From the NCBI GenBank assembly GCA_009746045.1, contig RPFO01000034.1, positions 3,208,181 through 3,272,180 of the forward strand: a stretch of DNA of 64,000 bases. The letters run 5' to 3'. A program made the position numbers and the translations under genes. This DNA is from Mesostigma viride (Eukaryota > Streptophyta > Mesostigmatophyceae > Mesostigmatales > Mesostigmataceae). The notes below the pieces were generated by a model. It made no database searches and was not told the DNA's origin. It worked only from the letters and a program-made list of their open reading frames with translations. Position 1 is the first letter of the stretch; each line of letters opens with the position of its first letter. This document shows, one piece after another, positions 1 to 11,347 of the stretch.

Positions 1-459
1 CACCCCGTGTATGGGGCAGTCGTAAGAATGGGGGCAGCAGCGTCTCCAGCAGGAGTAGCAGCAGGAGCTGTGCACGGGGAGCTAGATCCTGGCAATCCTT
101 CGGGGGGGGGGGGCTATGCGGAACCTAAGGGCGCTGGCAATTGTGAGTTGCAGCGAGAAGATAAGGTGGACAGCTGTTTGTACGTAGCTCATGTTGATTC
201 CTCTAAAAGTGTGGGGTTTTCCAACCGATCGTAGTCCGTGGTCAATTTATTACAATTTCGGGAATAGTAAAATGAATAGCTAGTTGCAATGATCAGCTAG
301 GTAGCATGCACGTGACAGTTGCCCAACTGGTTTCTGAACCATTTGTATTCTATCATAACCCAACTTTGTGTTGGTGCGTTCTATAATAGCCCAAAGTTGT
401 GTTGGCGCGTTCAATAATAACCCAACTTTGTGTTGGTGCGTGGACAAACACGTGTTCAG
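1..459. other. left edge, no exon recognised
   Basis: I see no convincing exon here. The stretch lies upstream of the exon that starts at 460 and is probably intron of the same gene. It contains a G run near 102-112 and the short tandem repeat listed separately. Confidence 0.4.
345..442. repeat. about 32 bp tandem repeat, three copies
   Basis: Three imperfect copies of a unit with the core CCCAACTTTGTGTTGG and a following GTGCGT lie just before the splice acceptor of the next exon. The middle copy carries several substitutions. The core is partly self-complementary (CCAAC and GTTGG). Confidence 0.7.
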
Positions 460-1937
460 GAAACCCTCGTTTTGGCACCTCGGTCGTGAAGCTGAACAGC
501 GACATCCAGGATGACTCAGCATCAGCGGGCATGATGAAAAATGTTGTCCATTCGCTCGTGGGCGAGGTGGTTATCCTGGACCGGGCCGAAGATGCCGAGG
601 CCTATGTAGAGGGTATACTGGCTGCCCAGAGGCAGCGCACCAACGTCCCCTCTCGAGTGCTGCCGAAGATCATCAGCTGTGACGGACGCTACTTGCGCTC
701 AAGCAACGGCATTGAGCGGCCAACGGTTGGCTTGCAGGAAGAGCTGCGACGCAATTTGCCGCCTTGCTTTGGCGCCCCGTCACGCGAGAACTGCCGAAGG
801 CTAAGGTAAAGGATGGAAGCAGCATATGAGTAAACATTAGCAACGCATGGCGTAAAGAAACGTTGATTTAACGGTAGCATTTTTGCTAGAATGGGAATAT
901 GCTTAGTTTTTGTGTGGCGGGTGCCTATATTTTTATTATGCTGCGATGCTATCATCATACGCCGCCGCAATCAATACTGTGGTTTGAATGATGGGGATGC
1001 AACACATAGAAATGCTGCAGGATTGTTCCCTATGCCGATGTGCCGAGATGTGATACCATCAGGGCATCATGGCGAAGTGTTTAATTTGTCATACAGTCAA
1101 GGCACATGGTTAGGCCCAACTATGCCGCGCATTTTCTGCGCCAAAGTAGGAATCGCAGGCAGGGTAGGGTAGACCTTTTTCAAGTCGGAAGGGTGACAGT
1201 TGGAATTTAAAGGCTTCTTGTGAATGCCAACTGGAAATCTTGGTGTAGTAACACTCAAGGTAGCCTGATAGATCTGGGCGCCTGTGGAACTGCTTCAGCT
1301 CAAATAGCCCGCGCTTGCAGGAACTGGCTCTTACCATCATAACAACTAAGAATTTTGTTTTAGATCCCACCAGATGGCTCGTGAATCGTGACAGTGCACT
1401 AAAGTATCTGTTCTTGCTCCTCATGGATGTTGCGGTGGCCCTTCCTTAATCCTTTCCCCAGCGAACACTCCGGGGGGCGGGGGGCGGGGCAAGGCGGGGG
1501 CAGTGGCAGCGCTTTGGGGCACTATCTAGTGCGTGTTTGTGAAACCTTGTTTCTAATTTTTGCATCGCTTACTGCCTGTCCTACATTATCGGTGTGGCAA
1601 ACTGAGCACCATGCAACTCTGCAGGGACTTTCAAGCTCGAGCTAGAGATATACGCACCGTATTGCAGGATCTCCTGGACTACCAGAAACAGCTTTCCTTG
1701 ACGAGCACACAACTGCAGGCAGTCCAGCCGCTCGCGCAAGAGCGCCTGGAAAAGAGCAATGCCGAAACGCGCAAGCTGGCCGCGCTGGAGGCCGAGCGAC
1801 AAGAAGCGGAGGAGGAACAGAACAGAATACTGGGACGTGTCGGTGCTGCCCCAGCCCCACCTGCCCAGGCCCTATCTGCTGGCCGATTGCAGGACTGTGA
1901 GGACTATTATGAGGGAGGGTCATCGAGTAGGACATGA
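460..1937 (+). CDS. 3' part of a gene: unknown or hinge-like exon plus C-terminal coiled-coil exon
   Basis: Two exons can be read. Exon 460-805 follows a TTCAG acceptor and ends at a GTAAAG donor. Exon 1625-1937 follows a CTGCAG acceptor and ends at a TGA. The first exon enters in phase 1 and leaves in phase 2, and the second enters in phase 2, so they join in frame. Exon one encodes about 115 residues including VVHSLVGEVVILDRAEDAEA and PKIISCDGRYLRSS, which I find only weakly reminiscent of an SMC hinge. Exon two encodes a charged coiled coil of about 70 residues, then an Ala/Pro-rich tail. The coiled coil is clearly related to the last exon of the minus-strand gene at 22114-22390, with the same splice phase. 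The 5' exons lie outside the window or were not recognised. Function unknown; membership in an SMCHD1/GMI1-like family is only suggested by the GHKL domain of the related locus. Confidence 0.5.
806..1624 (+). other. intron of the left-edge gene
   Basis: The region lies between a good donor (GTAAAG at 806) and a good acceptor (CTGCAG ending at 1624) that join in frame. No internal exon was recognised. A G-rich stretch (about 1470-1500) precedes the acceptor. Confidence 0.45.
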
Positions 1938-3024
1938 TCAACCAGGAACTCCTGTCCAAGCCCTAAACTTCCTGTCACCCTGTAGACGTGCAAGGATACG
2001 GATTGTAGACGGATCGCGTAGTTTATTTTAATTTAGGAGTGCCCTCATTTCCTCTGTCGTTAGGCAGAAGAGCAAGGCTCCTGCCGGCTACTAACGCACA
2101 CACGTAACAGATGGGCATCAACGCAGGCCCCCTCTGCTGCTGGATTCGAGCTGCTCAGTGCTGGGGCAGCATTATCCTACTATTGCATCACACGTGTAAC
2201 ACTTAGCTGGATCGCCATTATTTATCTGTAATCTGAGGGCAGATGATTCGCAAAAAGCTATGGCAGCGGGCTGCGTAGATTTCTTGGATACCAGGTGCCT
2301 CCGAATCTGTCCGGGCACCGCTTGTGATGTGCATTGGGGTGAACACAGGGACCCATGGGGCCCGCATTTGTACCACTAGATAGCTAAGCATCCTCCACCC
2401 CATGCCAGGCCTTTTAGGTATGATACATCATGGTGGTGCAGGTGCACCTTGTGCACCCAGAGTAGGTGGCGGTTTACATCCCCCCACCTGCAGGTTGTAG
2501 CTCAGCATGTATTACAAACCATAAGCCCCCTCTCAGGGCTATGTGTTACATAAGCTCCCAATGGAGTTATGTTCTGAATTAGTTAATTACTAGCTAGGCT
2601 GTCAATCGGTCAACGCAACCAGTTATGGAATCCACCTGTCACGTCCGTGATCACTTACGTCCGTGCACTCGAGAAACGGCTGTTCACCGAATCATTTACG
2701 TCGGGTTCAAATCCGCTGGTTTGGTTCCGCGGTAGCCGTTTGGCTTGGATTTGTTCAAGTCTGGGCACCGGTGTTACGGCGCGTAACAATCTGCAGTAGT
2801 TACGGCCGTAAATGTAGCTCTTACGTTTCAGTGGCCTCAGTAATTCTGTACGGTCTGTGGTTATGACCGTGAGCTTTCCTACGCCTACGTGTAGTTAGTA
2901 ACTTTGGCCGGTGGTTACCCGGGCCTGTGACGTGGAAATTGTGTGGTACTGTAGTTCGGTGCATCTGCGCCGCGCTGCGTACTTTATAACTAATTAATTG
3001 ATTAATTAATTATTTAATTGATTA
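1938..3024. other. intergenic, no gene seen
   Basis: Only short unsupported ORFs occur. Around 2660-2960 there are scattered variants of TTACGxxCGTAA. The region ends in AT-rich TTAATTAATT sequence that abuts LINE-A debris. Confidence 0.4.
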
Positions 3025-3117
3025 ATGGAGGCAGATGGTACGCAAGGATAGATGGCAATAGCAATCACTACTAACTAGGACCTAGCCTTAGTAGCTTACA
3101 TCCGATCCATCCGTCCG
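3025..3117 (+). mobile_element. LINE-A 3'-end fragment
   Basis: The stretch matches pieces of the LINE-A 3' region at 7671-7830 (ATGGAGGCAGATGGT, then ACTAGGACCTAG and CATCCGATCCATCC) with the middle deleted. It directly precedes LINE-A copy 1 and is preceded by a (TTAA)n-type stretch. Confidence 0.65.
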
Positions 3118-5526
3118 AGGCGTTCGTCGATGCGCTGGACATCCCGGCCAGCCACGCCCAGCTGTTCGCTGCCGGCCCGGCCTCGGCCCTTCGGCACCTC
3201 GCTGACAAGCTGCCCGCGGCCGGGGCCCTACTGCCCCCCCGCCGCCCGCCCCGCTTCACCAGCCTGCACCGGCTCCCCGCCGTCATCCAGGCCCGGCAAG
3301 CCCTGCGCGACAACCGCGACCCCGCCCGCTACGCCCGCCTCAAAGCCGATTACCACTCGGCCATCCGGCAGGCGACCAAGGAGCAGGAGGACCTTCATGT
3401 CCGCGAGTACTTCGCCCACCTCAAGGACCAGCACGGCAAGTACGCCTGGACCCGCCTGCGTCACGCCCAACGGCCCGCCGGCGGCGCGCAGCCGGCGCCG
3501 CGGACGCTCTCTGGCTCACCGCAGCAGCAGCTCGACCAATGGTATTCCTCCCAGTCCCGGCTGCTCGGCGCCCCCCCGCCGCCTCCGCCGCTTGGCCCTC
3601 TGGCGGCCGCACGCCTGGCAGTAGCACCGGCGGACGTCCCTGCGCCGCCCACGCCGCCCGCCGCTGAGCAGGACTACACGTACCCAGCCCTGACGGAACC
3701 CCTGGCCCACCCCAACGAGCTCCCGCCGTTCACCGAGCTCGAGCTGAGCACCGCCGCCAAGCAACTCCGCTTCTATGCTGCCGTTGGACCTGACCAGCTC
3801 CCAGCCCCGGTGATTAAGCTGACGGCGCTCACGGGGTTTCTGCTTGACGTCTGCAACCGGATCCTGCTTGCTGACGCGCCGCCGATTCCTGAGTGGCAGC
3901 ACAGCTACCGTATTATGCTGTACAAAAACAAAGGTTCCCCTGACGACCCCGCCAACTACAGAGGAGTCTGCATCCAGAGCGCCGCACTTAAGTTGTTCAT
4001 GCGCATGATCCTCAACCGCCTTCGTTCTGCCCTCGACTGTCACCTTGGGGAAAGTCAAATGGGCTTCCGTCCTGGGCGCAACACGGTCATGGCCATCTTC
4101 GTCGCGCGTCGCCTCTTCGAGGAAATCGCTCTCCTGCAACCTGGTGAGTTTCCCGCCATCCTCATCTTCGTCGACTTCATCAAGGCTTTTGATTCTGTCC
4201 TCTGGGACGCTCTATGGGCTGTACTTGCTCGCGCTCGCGTCCCCACTCCCCTGATTACCGTCATCCGCACGCTGTATGAGGGGTCGACCACTTCGGTGCG
4301 CACTCAACACGGCATTACCCCGCCCTGCCCACTGCAGACCGGCGTCTGGCAGGGTTGCGTCCTGTCGCCGTACCTGTTTATTATTGTAGTGGATTATGTT
4401 ATGCGCCAGGCACGTGCTCGCTTTGCTAGCATTGCAGGCCGTGCCCCTGGCCTAGCGATCACGAACGAGCTTGGGGAAGGGGGGCCGACTAACAAGCAGA
4501 ATTTACTAGCTGACCTCATTTATGCCGACGACATCACGCTCATCGAGAAGCCGGAGTCTGCCCAACTTTGGCTGGACTGCCTGGCTCTCGAGGCTCGGGC
4601 GGTTGGTCTAGAAATCAGCCCCAAAACGGAGGCCCTGGCCCTCGGCATGGCAGGGCCCCCACCCACACTCCGCCTCTTAGACGATGCCGAGGTCAACTAC
4701 CCTACTTCAGGCCGCTTCAAGCTGCTCGGCAGTTGGCTTCCCGACTGCGAGGACGACATGACGACACGGATCGGCATGGCGTGGGCGCACCTCCATGACC
4801 ACCGCCGCTGGTGGAGCAACCCCGCCCTACCCCGGATCGTCAAGCGTGACCTCTTCAAGGTCGTCATTCTGACAATCCTGACCTACGCCGGCGCCGAGAC
4901 GTGGACACTGATGCAGGAGCTGGAGCAACGACTCGACGGCGCCGTCACCAAGATGCTGCGCAAGGCCCTTAACATCCCCTTTGGTTTGCACATTAGTAAT
5001 GAGGATTTGTACGCTGATTTGCCCTATGTTTCCCACATTATTAGGCACAGGCGCCTGGGCCTATAGCCGGGCACCTGGCCCGCACAGATCAGGTAGATAC
5101 ATCAGATAGACTAGCTGGCACCAAGCCCGCCCAGCCTGGGCGATATGTCCTCACCTGGCGTGCCCCCGGCCGCGCGCGGCAGGGCCGCCACCCGTGGACT
5201 TTTCGTGATAGACTCGGCATGGACATGTGCTACACTAGACGTGACGGGCTCACCCCCGGGCAGCCTCCTGGTTTGTCTGTAATATGGAGGCAGATGGTGC
5301 GCAAGGATAGATGGCAAGTAGTGATGAAGGAGACCACCCCCAAGCCTGTGGGGGCTCCGCGTGTGACCAAGTATGGCATTCATAGCGATTCGGGCCGCGG
5401 TGCCCACACCCCTGTAACTAGGACCTAGATAGCTTATACCATCCATTCCATCCCATGTTCCGCTCCCACTGAGGGCTTATTATGCTCACGTGACGCAGTC
5501 ACGTGTCTATTAATTAATTAATTAAT
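3118..5526 (+). mobile_element. LINE-A copy 1, 5'-truncated non-LTR retrotransposon
   Basis: The copy begins inside the ORF, between the endonuclease and reverse transcriptase domains, compared with the longer minus copy at 18184-21045. It keeps the reverse transcriptase, the 3' UTR, the 3' hairpin CACGTGACGCAGTCACGTG (about 5486-5504) and a TTAATTAA tail. Loss of the 5' end is typical of target-primed reverse transcription. It is very similar to copy 2. Confidence 0.85.
3123..5066 (+). pseudogene. LINE-A reverse transcriptase, copy 1 (truncated)
   Basis: The frame is open from 3123 without a start codon, because the 5' end is missing. After a Pro/Ala-rich linker come reverse transcriptase motifs: GFRPGRNT, the motif A region FVDFIKAFDSVLWD, GVWQGCVLSPYLF and the catalytic YADDI, followed by a thumb region. 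The C-terminal RHRRLGLAGHLAR segment, similar in kind to the ends of RTE- and CR1-type LINE proteins, is cut by a 2 bp insertion relative to copy 2 at about 5064, creating a TAG. A 3 bp insertion relative to copy 2 lies near 4888. The product would reverse transcribe LINE RNA at a nicked target. The RTE-like assignment rests on the C-terminal motif and the microsatellite tail. Confidence 0.85.
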
Positions 5527-5779
5527 CCGATCCATTCCATCCCATGTTCCCCTCCCACTGAGGACTCATGCTCGATCACAGTGACGCAGTCACGTATCTA
5601 TTAATTAATTATCAGGGCATAAAAAGTTCCATTACTTTGTATTAATTGGCACCCACGTGACGCAGTCACGTGCCGGTTAATTAATGAGTTAGTTAATGAA
5701 TTAACTAAATAATGCCGCCCTCGGATATGCATGCATGATGAAATTTAGAAGCTACCTATACTTATTAATTAATTAATAC
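5454..5779 (+). repeat. LINE-A 3' tails in tandem
   Basis: Two or three successive degenerate copies of the LINE-A terminus occur: CCATCCCATGTTCCCCTCCC, then the hairpin GTGACGCAGTCACG, then TTAATTAATTAA. One is at about 5440-5526, one at about 5527-5615 and a partial one at about 5650-5690. AT-rich sequence then leads into copy 2. Confidence 0.75.
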
Positions 5780-7935
5780 CTTCATGTCCGCGAGTACTTC
5801 GCCCACCTCAAGGACCAGCACGGCAAGTACGCCTGGACCCGCCTGCGTCACGCCCAACGGCCCGCCGGCGGCGCGCAGCCGGCGCCGCGGACGCTCTCTG
5901 GCTCACCGCAGCAGCAGCTCGACCAGTGGTATTCCTCCCAGTCCCGGCTGCTCGGCGCCCCCCCGCCGCCTCCGCCGCTTGGCCCTCTGGCGGCCGCACG
6001 CCTGGCAGTAGCACCTGCGGACGTCCCTGCGCCGCCCACGCCGCCCGCCGCTGAGCAGGACTACACGTACCCAGCCCTGACGGAACCAGCCCTGGCCGAC
6101 CCCAACGAGCTCCCGCCGTTCACCGAGCTCGAGCTGAGCACCGCCGCCAAGCAACTCCGCTTTTATTATGCCGCCGTTGGACCTGACCAGCTCCCAGCCC
6201 CGGTGATTAAGCTGACGGCGCTCACGGGGTTCCTGCTTGACGTCTGCAACCGGATCCTGCTTGCCGACGCGCCGCCGATTCCTGAGTGGCAGCACAGCTA
6301 CCGTATTATGCTGTACAAAAACAAAGGTTCCCCTGACGACCCCGCCAACTACAGAGGAGTGTGCATCCAGAGCGCCGCACTTAAGTTGTTCATGCGCATG
6401 ATCCTCAACCGCCTTCGTTCTGCTCTCGACTGTCACCTTGGGGAAAGTCAAATGGGCTTCCGTCCTGGGCGCAACACCGTCATGGCCATCTTCGTCGCGC
6501 GTCGCCTCTTCGAGGAAATCGCTCTCCTGCAACCTGGTGAGTTTCCCGCAATCCTGATCTTCGTCGACTTCATCAAGGCTTTTGATTCTGTCCTCTGGGA
6601 CGCTCTATGGGCTGTACTTGCTCGCGCTCGCGTCCCCACTCCCCTGATTACCGTCATCCGCACGCTGTATGAGGGGTCCACCACTTCGGTGCGCACTCAA
6701 CACGGCATTACCCCGCCATGCCCACTGCAGACCGGCGTCTGGCAGGGTTGCGTCCTGTCGCCGTACCTGTTTATTATTGTAGTGGATTATGTTATGCGCC
6801 AGGCACGTGCTCGCTTTGCTAGCATTGCAGGCCGTGCCCCTGGCCTAGCGATCACGAACGAGCTTGGGGAAGGGGGGCCGACTAACAAGCAGAATTTACT
6901 AGCTGACCTCATTTATGCCGACGACATCACGCTCATCGAGAAGCCGGAGTCTGCCCAACTTTGGCTGGACTGCCTGGCTCTCGAGGCTCGGGCGGTTGGT
7001 CTAGAAATCAGCCCCAAAACGGAGGCCCTGGCCCTCGGCATGGCAGGGCCCCCACCCACACTCCGCCTCTTAGACGATGCCGAGGTCAACTACCCTCCTT
7101 CAGGCCGCTTCAAGCTGCTCGGCAGTTGGCTTCCCGACTGCGAGGACGACATGACGACACGGATCGGCATGGCGTGGGCGCACCTCCATGACCACCGCCG
7201 CTGGTGGAGCAACCCCGCCCTACCCCGGATCGTCAAGCGTGACCTCTTCAAGGTCGTCATTCTGACAATCCTGACCTACGGCGCCGAGACGTGGACACTG
7301 ACGCAGGAGCTGGAGCAACGACTCGACGGCGCCGTCACCAAGATGCTGCGCAAGGCCCTTAACATCCCCTTTGGTTTGCACATTAGTAATGAGGATTTGT
7401 ACGCTGATTTGCCCTATGTTTCCCACATTATTAGGCACAGGCGCCTGGGCCTAGCCGGGCACCTGGCCCGCACAGATCAGGTAGATACATCAGATAGACT
7501 AGCTGGCACCAAGCCCGCCCAGCCTGGGCGATATGTCCTCACCTGGCGTGCCCCCGGCCGCGCGCGGCAGGGCCGCCACCCGTGGACTTTTCGTGATAGA
7601 CTCGGCATGGACATGTGCTACACGACGGGACGGGCTCACACCCGGGCAGCCTCCTGGTTTGTCTGTAATATGGAGGCAGATGGTGCGCAAGGATAGATGG
7701 CAAGTAGTGATGAAGGAGACCACCCCCAAGCCTGTGGGGGCTCCGCGTGTGACCAAGTATGGCATTCATAGCGATTCGGGCCGCGGTGCCCACACCCCTG
7801 TAACTAGGACCTAGATAGCTTATACCATCCATTCCATCCCATGTTCCCCTCCCACTGAGGACTTATGCTCACGTGACGCAGTCACGTGTCTATTAATTAA
7901 TTAATTAATTAATTAATTAATTAATTAATTAATTA
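5780..7935 (+). mobile_element. LINE-A copy 2, 5'-truncated
   Basis: The copy starts further downstream in the ORF than copy 1 and directly follows a TTAATTAATTAAT stretch. It has an intact reading frame to its C terminus, a full 3' UTR, the terminal hairpin at about 7871-7889 and a (TTAA)n tail. The tail is shared with an inverted LINE-A terminus on the other side. Confidence 0.85.
5782..7696 (+). CDS. LINE-A reverse transcriptase, copy 2 (5'-truncated, C terminus intact)
   Basis: The frame runs without a stop from the truncation point to a TAG at 7694-7696. The protein holds the linker, reverse transcriptase motifs GFRPGRNT, FVDFIKAFDS, QGCVLSPYLF and YADDI, and a C-terminal segment RHRRLGLAGHLARTDQVD that copy 1 has lost. 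No RNase H domain is visible after the reverse transcriptase. The endonuclease domain is missing through 5' truncation. The frame is intact, but the copy cannot be autonomous. Confidence 0.85.
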
Positions 7936-8030
7936 ATTAATTAATAGACACGTGACTGCGTCACGTGAGCATAAGTCCTCAGTGGGAGGGGAACATGGGA
8001 TGGAATGGATTGTGTAAGCTATCTAGGTCC
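7810..8030. repeat. tail-to-tail inverted LINE-A ends (large palindrome)
   Basis: The 3' end of copy 2 (about 7813-7900) is followed by a run of ATTA repeats and then by the reverse complement of the same 3' end (about 7935-8028), including hairpin and CCCATGTTCCCC block. The two arms are nearly identical. The centre is at about 7918. Confidence 0.85.
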
Positions 8031-8412
8031 TTTCGTGATAGACTCGGCATGGACATGTGCTACGCTAGACGTGACGGGCTCACACCCGGGCAGGCCTCCT
8101 GGTTTGTCTGTAATATGGAGGCAGATGGTACGCATGCAAGGATAGATGGCAAGTAGTGATGAAGGAGACCACCCCCAAGTCTGTGGGGGCTCCGCGTGTG
8201 ACCGCGTATGGCATTCATAGCGATTCGGGCCGCGGTGCCCACAACCCTTTAACTAGGACGTACCTAGATAGCTTACACCATCCATTCCATCCCATGTTTC
8301 CCTCCCACTGAGGACTTATGCTCACGTGACGCAGTCACGTGTCTATTAATTAATTAATTAATTAATTAATTAATTAATTAATTAATTAATTAATTAAGTA
8401 ATTAATTAATTA
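8031..8412 (+). mobile_element. LINE-A 3' fragment with long (TTAA)n tail
   Basis: The fragment starts at the C-terminal coding stretch TTTCGTGATAGACTCGGCAT and continues through the 3' UTR and hairpin (about 8323-8341). It ends in about 70 bp of TTAA/ATTA repeat. Confidence 0.8.
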
Positions 8413-8637
8413 ATCTAGGTCCTAGTTACAGGGTTGTGGGCACCACGGGCCCGAATTGCTATGAATCCAATACGCGGTCACATGCGGAGCCCCCACAGAC
8501 TTGGGGGTGGTCTCCTTCATCACTACTTGCAATCTATCCTTGCGTACCATGATTCTGCCTCCATATTACAGACAAACCAGGAGGCTGCCCGGGTGTGAGC
8601 CCGTCACGTCTAGTGTAGTATAGCACATGTCCATGCC
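8413..8637 (-). mobile_element. LINE-A 3' fragment (left part), split by the chromovirus
   Basis: This is reverse complement of the LINE-A 3' UTR and end of ORF. It stops at CCATGCC, where the chromovirus LTR begins, and resumes at 17985 with ATGCCGAGTCTATCACG. The duplicated ATGCC (8633-8637 and 17985-17989) is the target-site duplication of the chromovirus. Confidence 0.85.
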
Positions 8638-9340
8638 TGTAACAACCAAATGTTACATCCAAAGTTTTCCTACTGATTGATCTGATTATGAGTTCTTTAG
8701 GACAATTATTTGGGAAGTTAGGAGGCTTCGACGTCTGATGGATATTGGGCCTGCTGAGATCTGCAGATATTATTGTTCTACCCTCATTGGTCGTGGCCTG
8801 ATCCACGTAGGGTACTTTGCATGGTTTTGTTTAGTCAGTCATAGATTCTCTTTAATACCGTTGTACCTGGTGGATCTGGTTCCAGGTCATGGAGATTCAG
8901 TATGTGCTGGCTTTGTGTTGTGTTGAAGATTCGGAAGCTAAGATCTTATCTTGAGTGATTCTCACTTTTGATTGGTCCTTCCGAGTTAGGGCTGAGCCGA
9001 CCCTGCGTGCATGATGACTTTTATCCAGTTTGTGGCGGCTGGAAACGTGTGCGTGTAAGAAAGCTAAGCTATGGTGTAATTCAAGGGATTCCTTGTTTCA
9101 TCAATCAAACAACCCTCGCTAAAAGTCAACTATAACTTCAACAGATAGTCGACTTGGATATAACATTGTCTGTTGTGTCTAACAAGGGTGGGGACTCATT
9201 CCCTTAACTGTTGAAGATCCATCTTCATTGCTTCTCTGGACGTGAAGTTATCTGTCGCGACTCCAACCCAGGTATAAAGATCTTTTCACATCAATGTTGA
9301 AACTGAGGCTGTTGCAAACACAACATTTTTAGTCGTTACA
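8638..9340 (+). repeat. 5' LTR of the chromovirus
   Basis: The LTR starts TGTAACAACC and ends GTCGTTACA. It matches the 3' LTR at 17283-17984 throughout, except one T/C change and one extra T near its middle. A TATAAA box at 9273-9278 lies about 60 bp before its end. Confidence 0.95.
9273..9278 (+). promoter_or_regulatory. TATA-like box in the 5' LTR
   Basis: TATAAA in the context CCAGGTATAAAGATC, identical in the 3' LTR at 17917-17922. Retrotransposon transcription normally starts in the LTR, so this is a plausible core promoter. The assignment is by sequence only. Confidence 0.35.
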
Positions 9341-9341
9341 T

Positions 9342-9352
9342 TGGTATCGGAG
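9342..9352 (+). promoter_or_regulatory. primer-binding site of the chromovirus
   Basis: TGGTATCGGAG starts two bases after the LTR end. It differs by one base from the TGGTATCAGAG of elements primed by initiator methionine tRNA, so that tRNA is the likely primer. Confidence 0.7.
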
Positions 9353-9562
9353 GTTTCTACCTCGGTGTTGGTTGTCTTGATAGTATTAGTTCACGGTTAA
9401 CAATGGAATTCTTGCCTGACCCAGAGAGGGTACGTTATGCTGTGTGTTCGGACAGTTTTTAGAGTGTGACTCATCCTTATGTGACAGTCTTGCTCTGAGA
9501 GCTGCTTTGAGCTTACAAGTCTCTAACGTTTCCCCAGTCCGGCATGCGCGACCCATGGAGTG

Positions 9563-11347
9563 ATGAGTAACCCGGAGACACAACCACCGTTATCAAGTAA
9601 GAGAGTTGAAGATGCAACCACATCTTTAGCAGCTCAACGGACGACCGGTGATGAAAGGGTTTCATCATCTACTCCCAGACGTCAACTATTTGGAGATACC
9701 ACCTTAATGTCTGCTTCCCGCAGATATTCGCTGTCGGTCGGCCCAAAGTTCTCCATCTTGCCCCTCGGTGTGCAACCAGGCGAGCCCTCCTTGCGTGGCA
9801 CTGGTAGAGGTGGACCACGGTTCTCCAACGTGGAGGACACGCGTTCGCCAGCACCCGAATACGGTTCGGCTATTCGTTTTGGCTACAACACGGTGCCGGG
9901 GCGAGACGGCACTCGGCTAGCGGCTGACGAGCTGACAGCGGAGAAAATTCGATTACAACATGAACGTGAGGAAGCTGCGAGAGCTAGAAGTGTGGCGGAA
10001 GCGCTGGAGAAGAGTGTGGGTAGGACTATTGCGCGTGTGCAGCAACTTGAGTCGCAAGGGCAGGCGGGCGATGGAGAGTCTGTTTTCGTGGATCAACCGT
10101 CTCCAACACTGGGTATACGAAGGGTATATGCGGCTGACGCTCCTTTTGTTGATGAAGGGACAGATGCACAGGGGCATGAGCCTCCACGGCTCTCGGTGGC
10201 TGCGACATTGCCGGAGAGTCAGAATGCACCACACGCCCCAGTGATGGAGCTCACGTCTTTGTATCCTCGTACTGTTCCTTTCCCAAGGTGGAGTCGGTAG
10301 ACAAGCTATCGCTGACCAACCTTACCCATCGCAGCTTCGACCATTTCTCCACCAAGTTTCAGGATGTCTTCGCTATTCACTTCGCCAACTACGGGCCCAA
10401 GGCAGAGGAACGTCTCACGATGGACATCCAGAAGAGAATGGTTAGGCAGCGGATGAGTGACAGTGCCAGCGACCGTTTTGATGAGTTTTTGCGTTCTGTG
10501 GCTGGACGTGCGTGTACCGACCTCCCCTCTCTCCTATTGGGCTTTCGCCGGTTTCTGTTACCCCAGGATCAGCTTCGCATGGATCGGGACGCACTGGCTA
10601 ACTGTACACAGGCTGGTTTGACGCTGCCACAGTTCGTGGAGCAATTCACCAACCTTAGAGCCAAGATTCCCCAATGCTCTGACGCAGAGGCGCTTCACAG
10701 ACTCCTGCATGGCATGGCTCCCACGTGCGACTGGATGTGGACAAGCACTTCTCCCAGTTCGACTATGTGGACTGGCAATGGGACAAGGTGTTGTCTTATG
10801 TGCTCACCCTCTGTCGTGTGCCTGCTTTTTCTGTCAAGTGGGAGCCTGTGGCCACGCCAGTGCCACCCATCAAGAAGTCCCTGAACCAGCTGGATGACCT
10901 CCTGGGGGAGCTCAATGCCTTGGATCCCACCCAGGGTAACTGTTTTATCTGCAACCAGCCAGGTCACTTTGCACGGGACTGCCCTAGACGGGACCAGTTT
11001 CCCCCTGCCACGAGAGGACCTTTTGGCGCCTTACCATCTCCCAGGCCACCCAGCCTTCCTCCTGGCGTTCCTGCTGGCGATCACCGGATGCAGCCAGGGT
11101 TCCAGCCCAACTTCCAGCCCTCTGGGAGGTTCCAGTCCCGCGCTCGACCCTTCAGCAGACAGGATAAGCGTAGGATGGTGAACGCTCTCATGCAGCTGCT
11201 GGCAGATGAGGAGGATGGGGGGACGAGGATGAGCCTCCAGCACCACCTGAGCAGCTTCCACCATCAAGCAGTGGAGCACTCCCAGACCCACCTGAGTCAA
11301 AAAACTAGTTGGGTCCCCAGGTCATCCTTCTGTCATGGCCAGGTCTG
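9563..11347 (+). pseudogene. gag: chromovirus gag (frame-broken)
   Basis: The first ATG after the LTR is at 9563. The N-terminal part is charged and probably coiled coil (about 9930-10060). The reading passes from frame 2 to frame 1 near 10280 and to frame 0 near 10725. The middle part has the helical capsid-like segment FDHFSTKFQDVFAIHF. The C-terminal part carries one zinc knuckle, CFICNQPGHFARDC (CX2CX4HX4C), at about 10950-10990, then a Pro/Arg-rich tail. Gag would form the particle that packages element RNA. Two frame changes in such a young copy may be assembly errors. Confidence 0.85.

Noticed and set aside
3516-6532. Minus-strand ORFs of about 207-209 codons at 3516-4139 and 5903-6532
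   Set aside because: They lie opposite the LINE-A reverse transcriptase, whose motifs are on the plus strand; they are GC-rich shadows.
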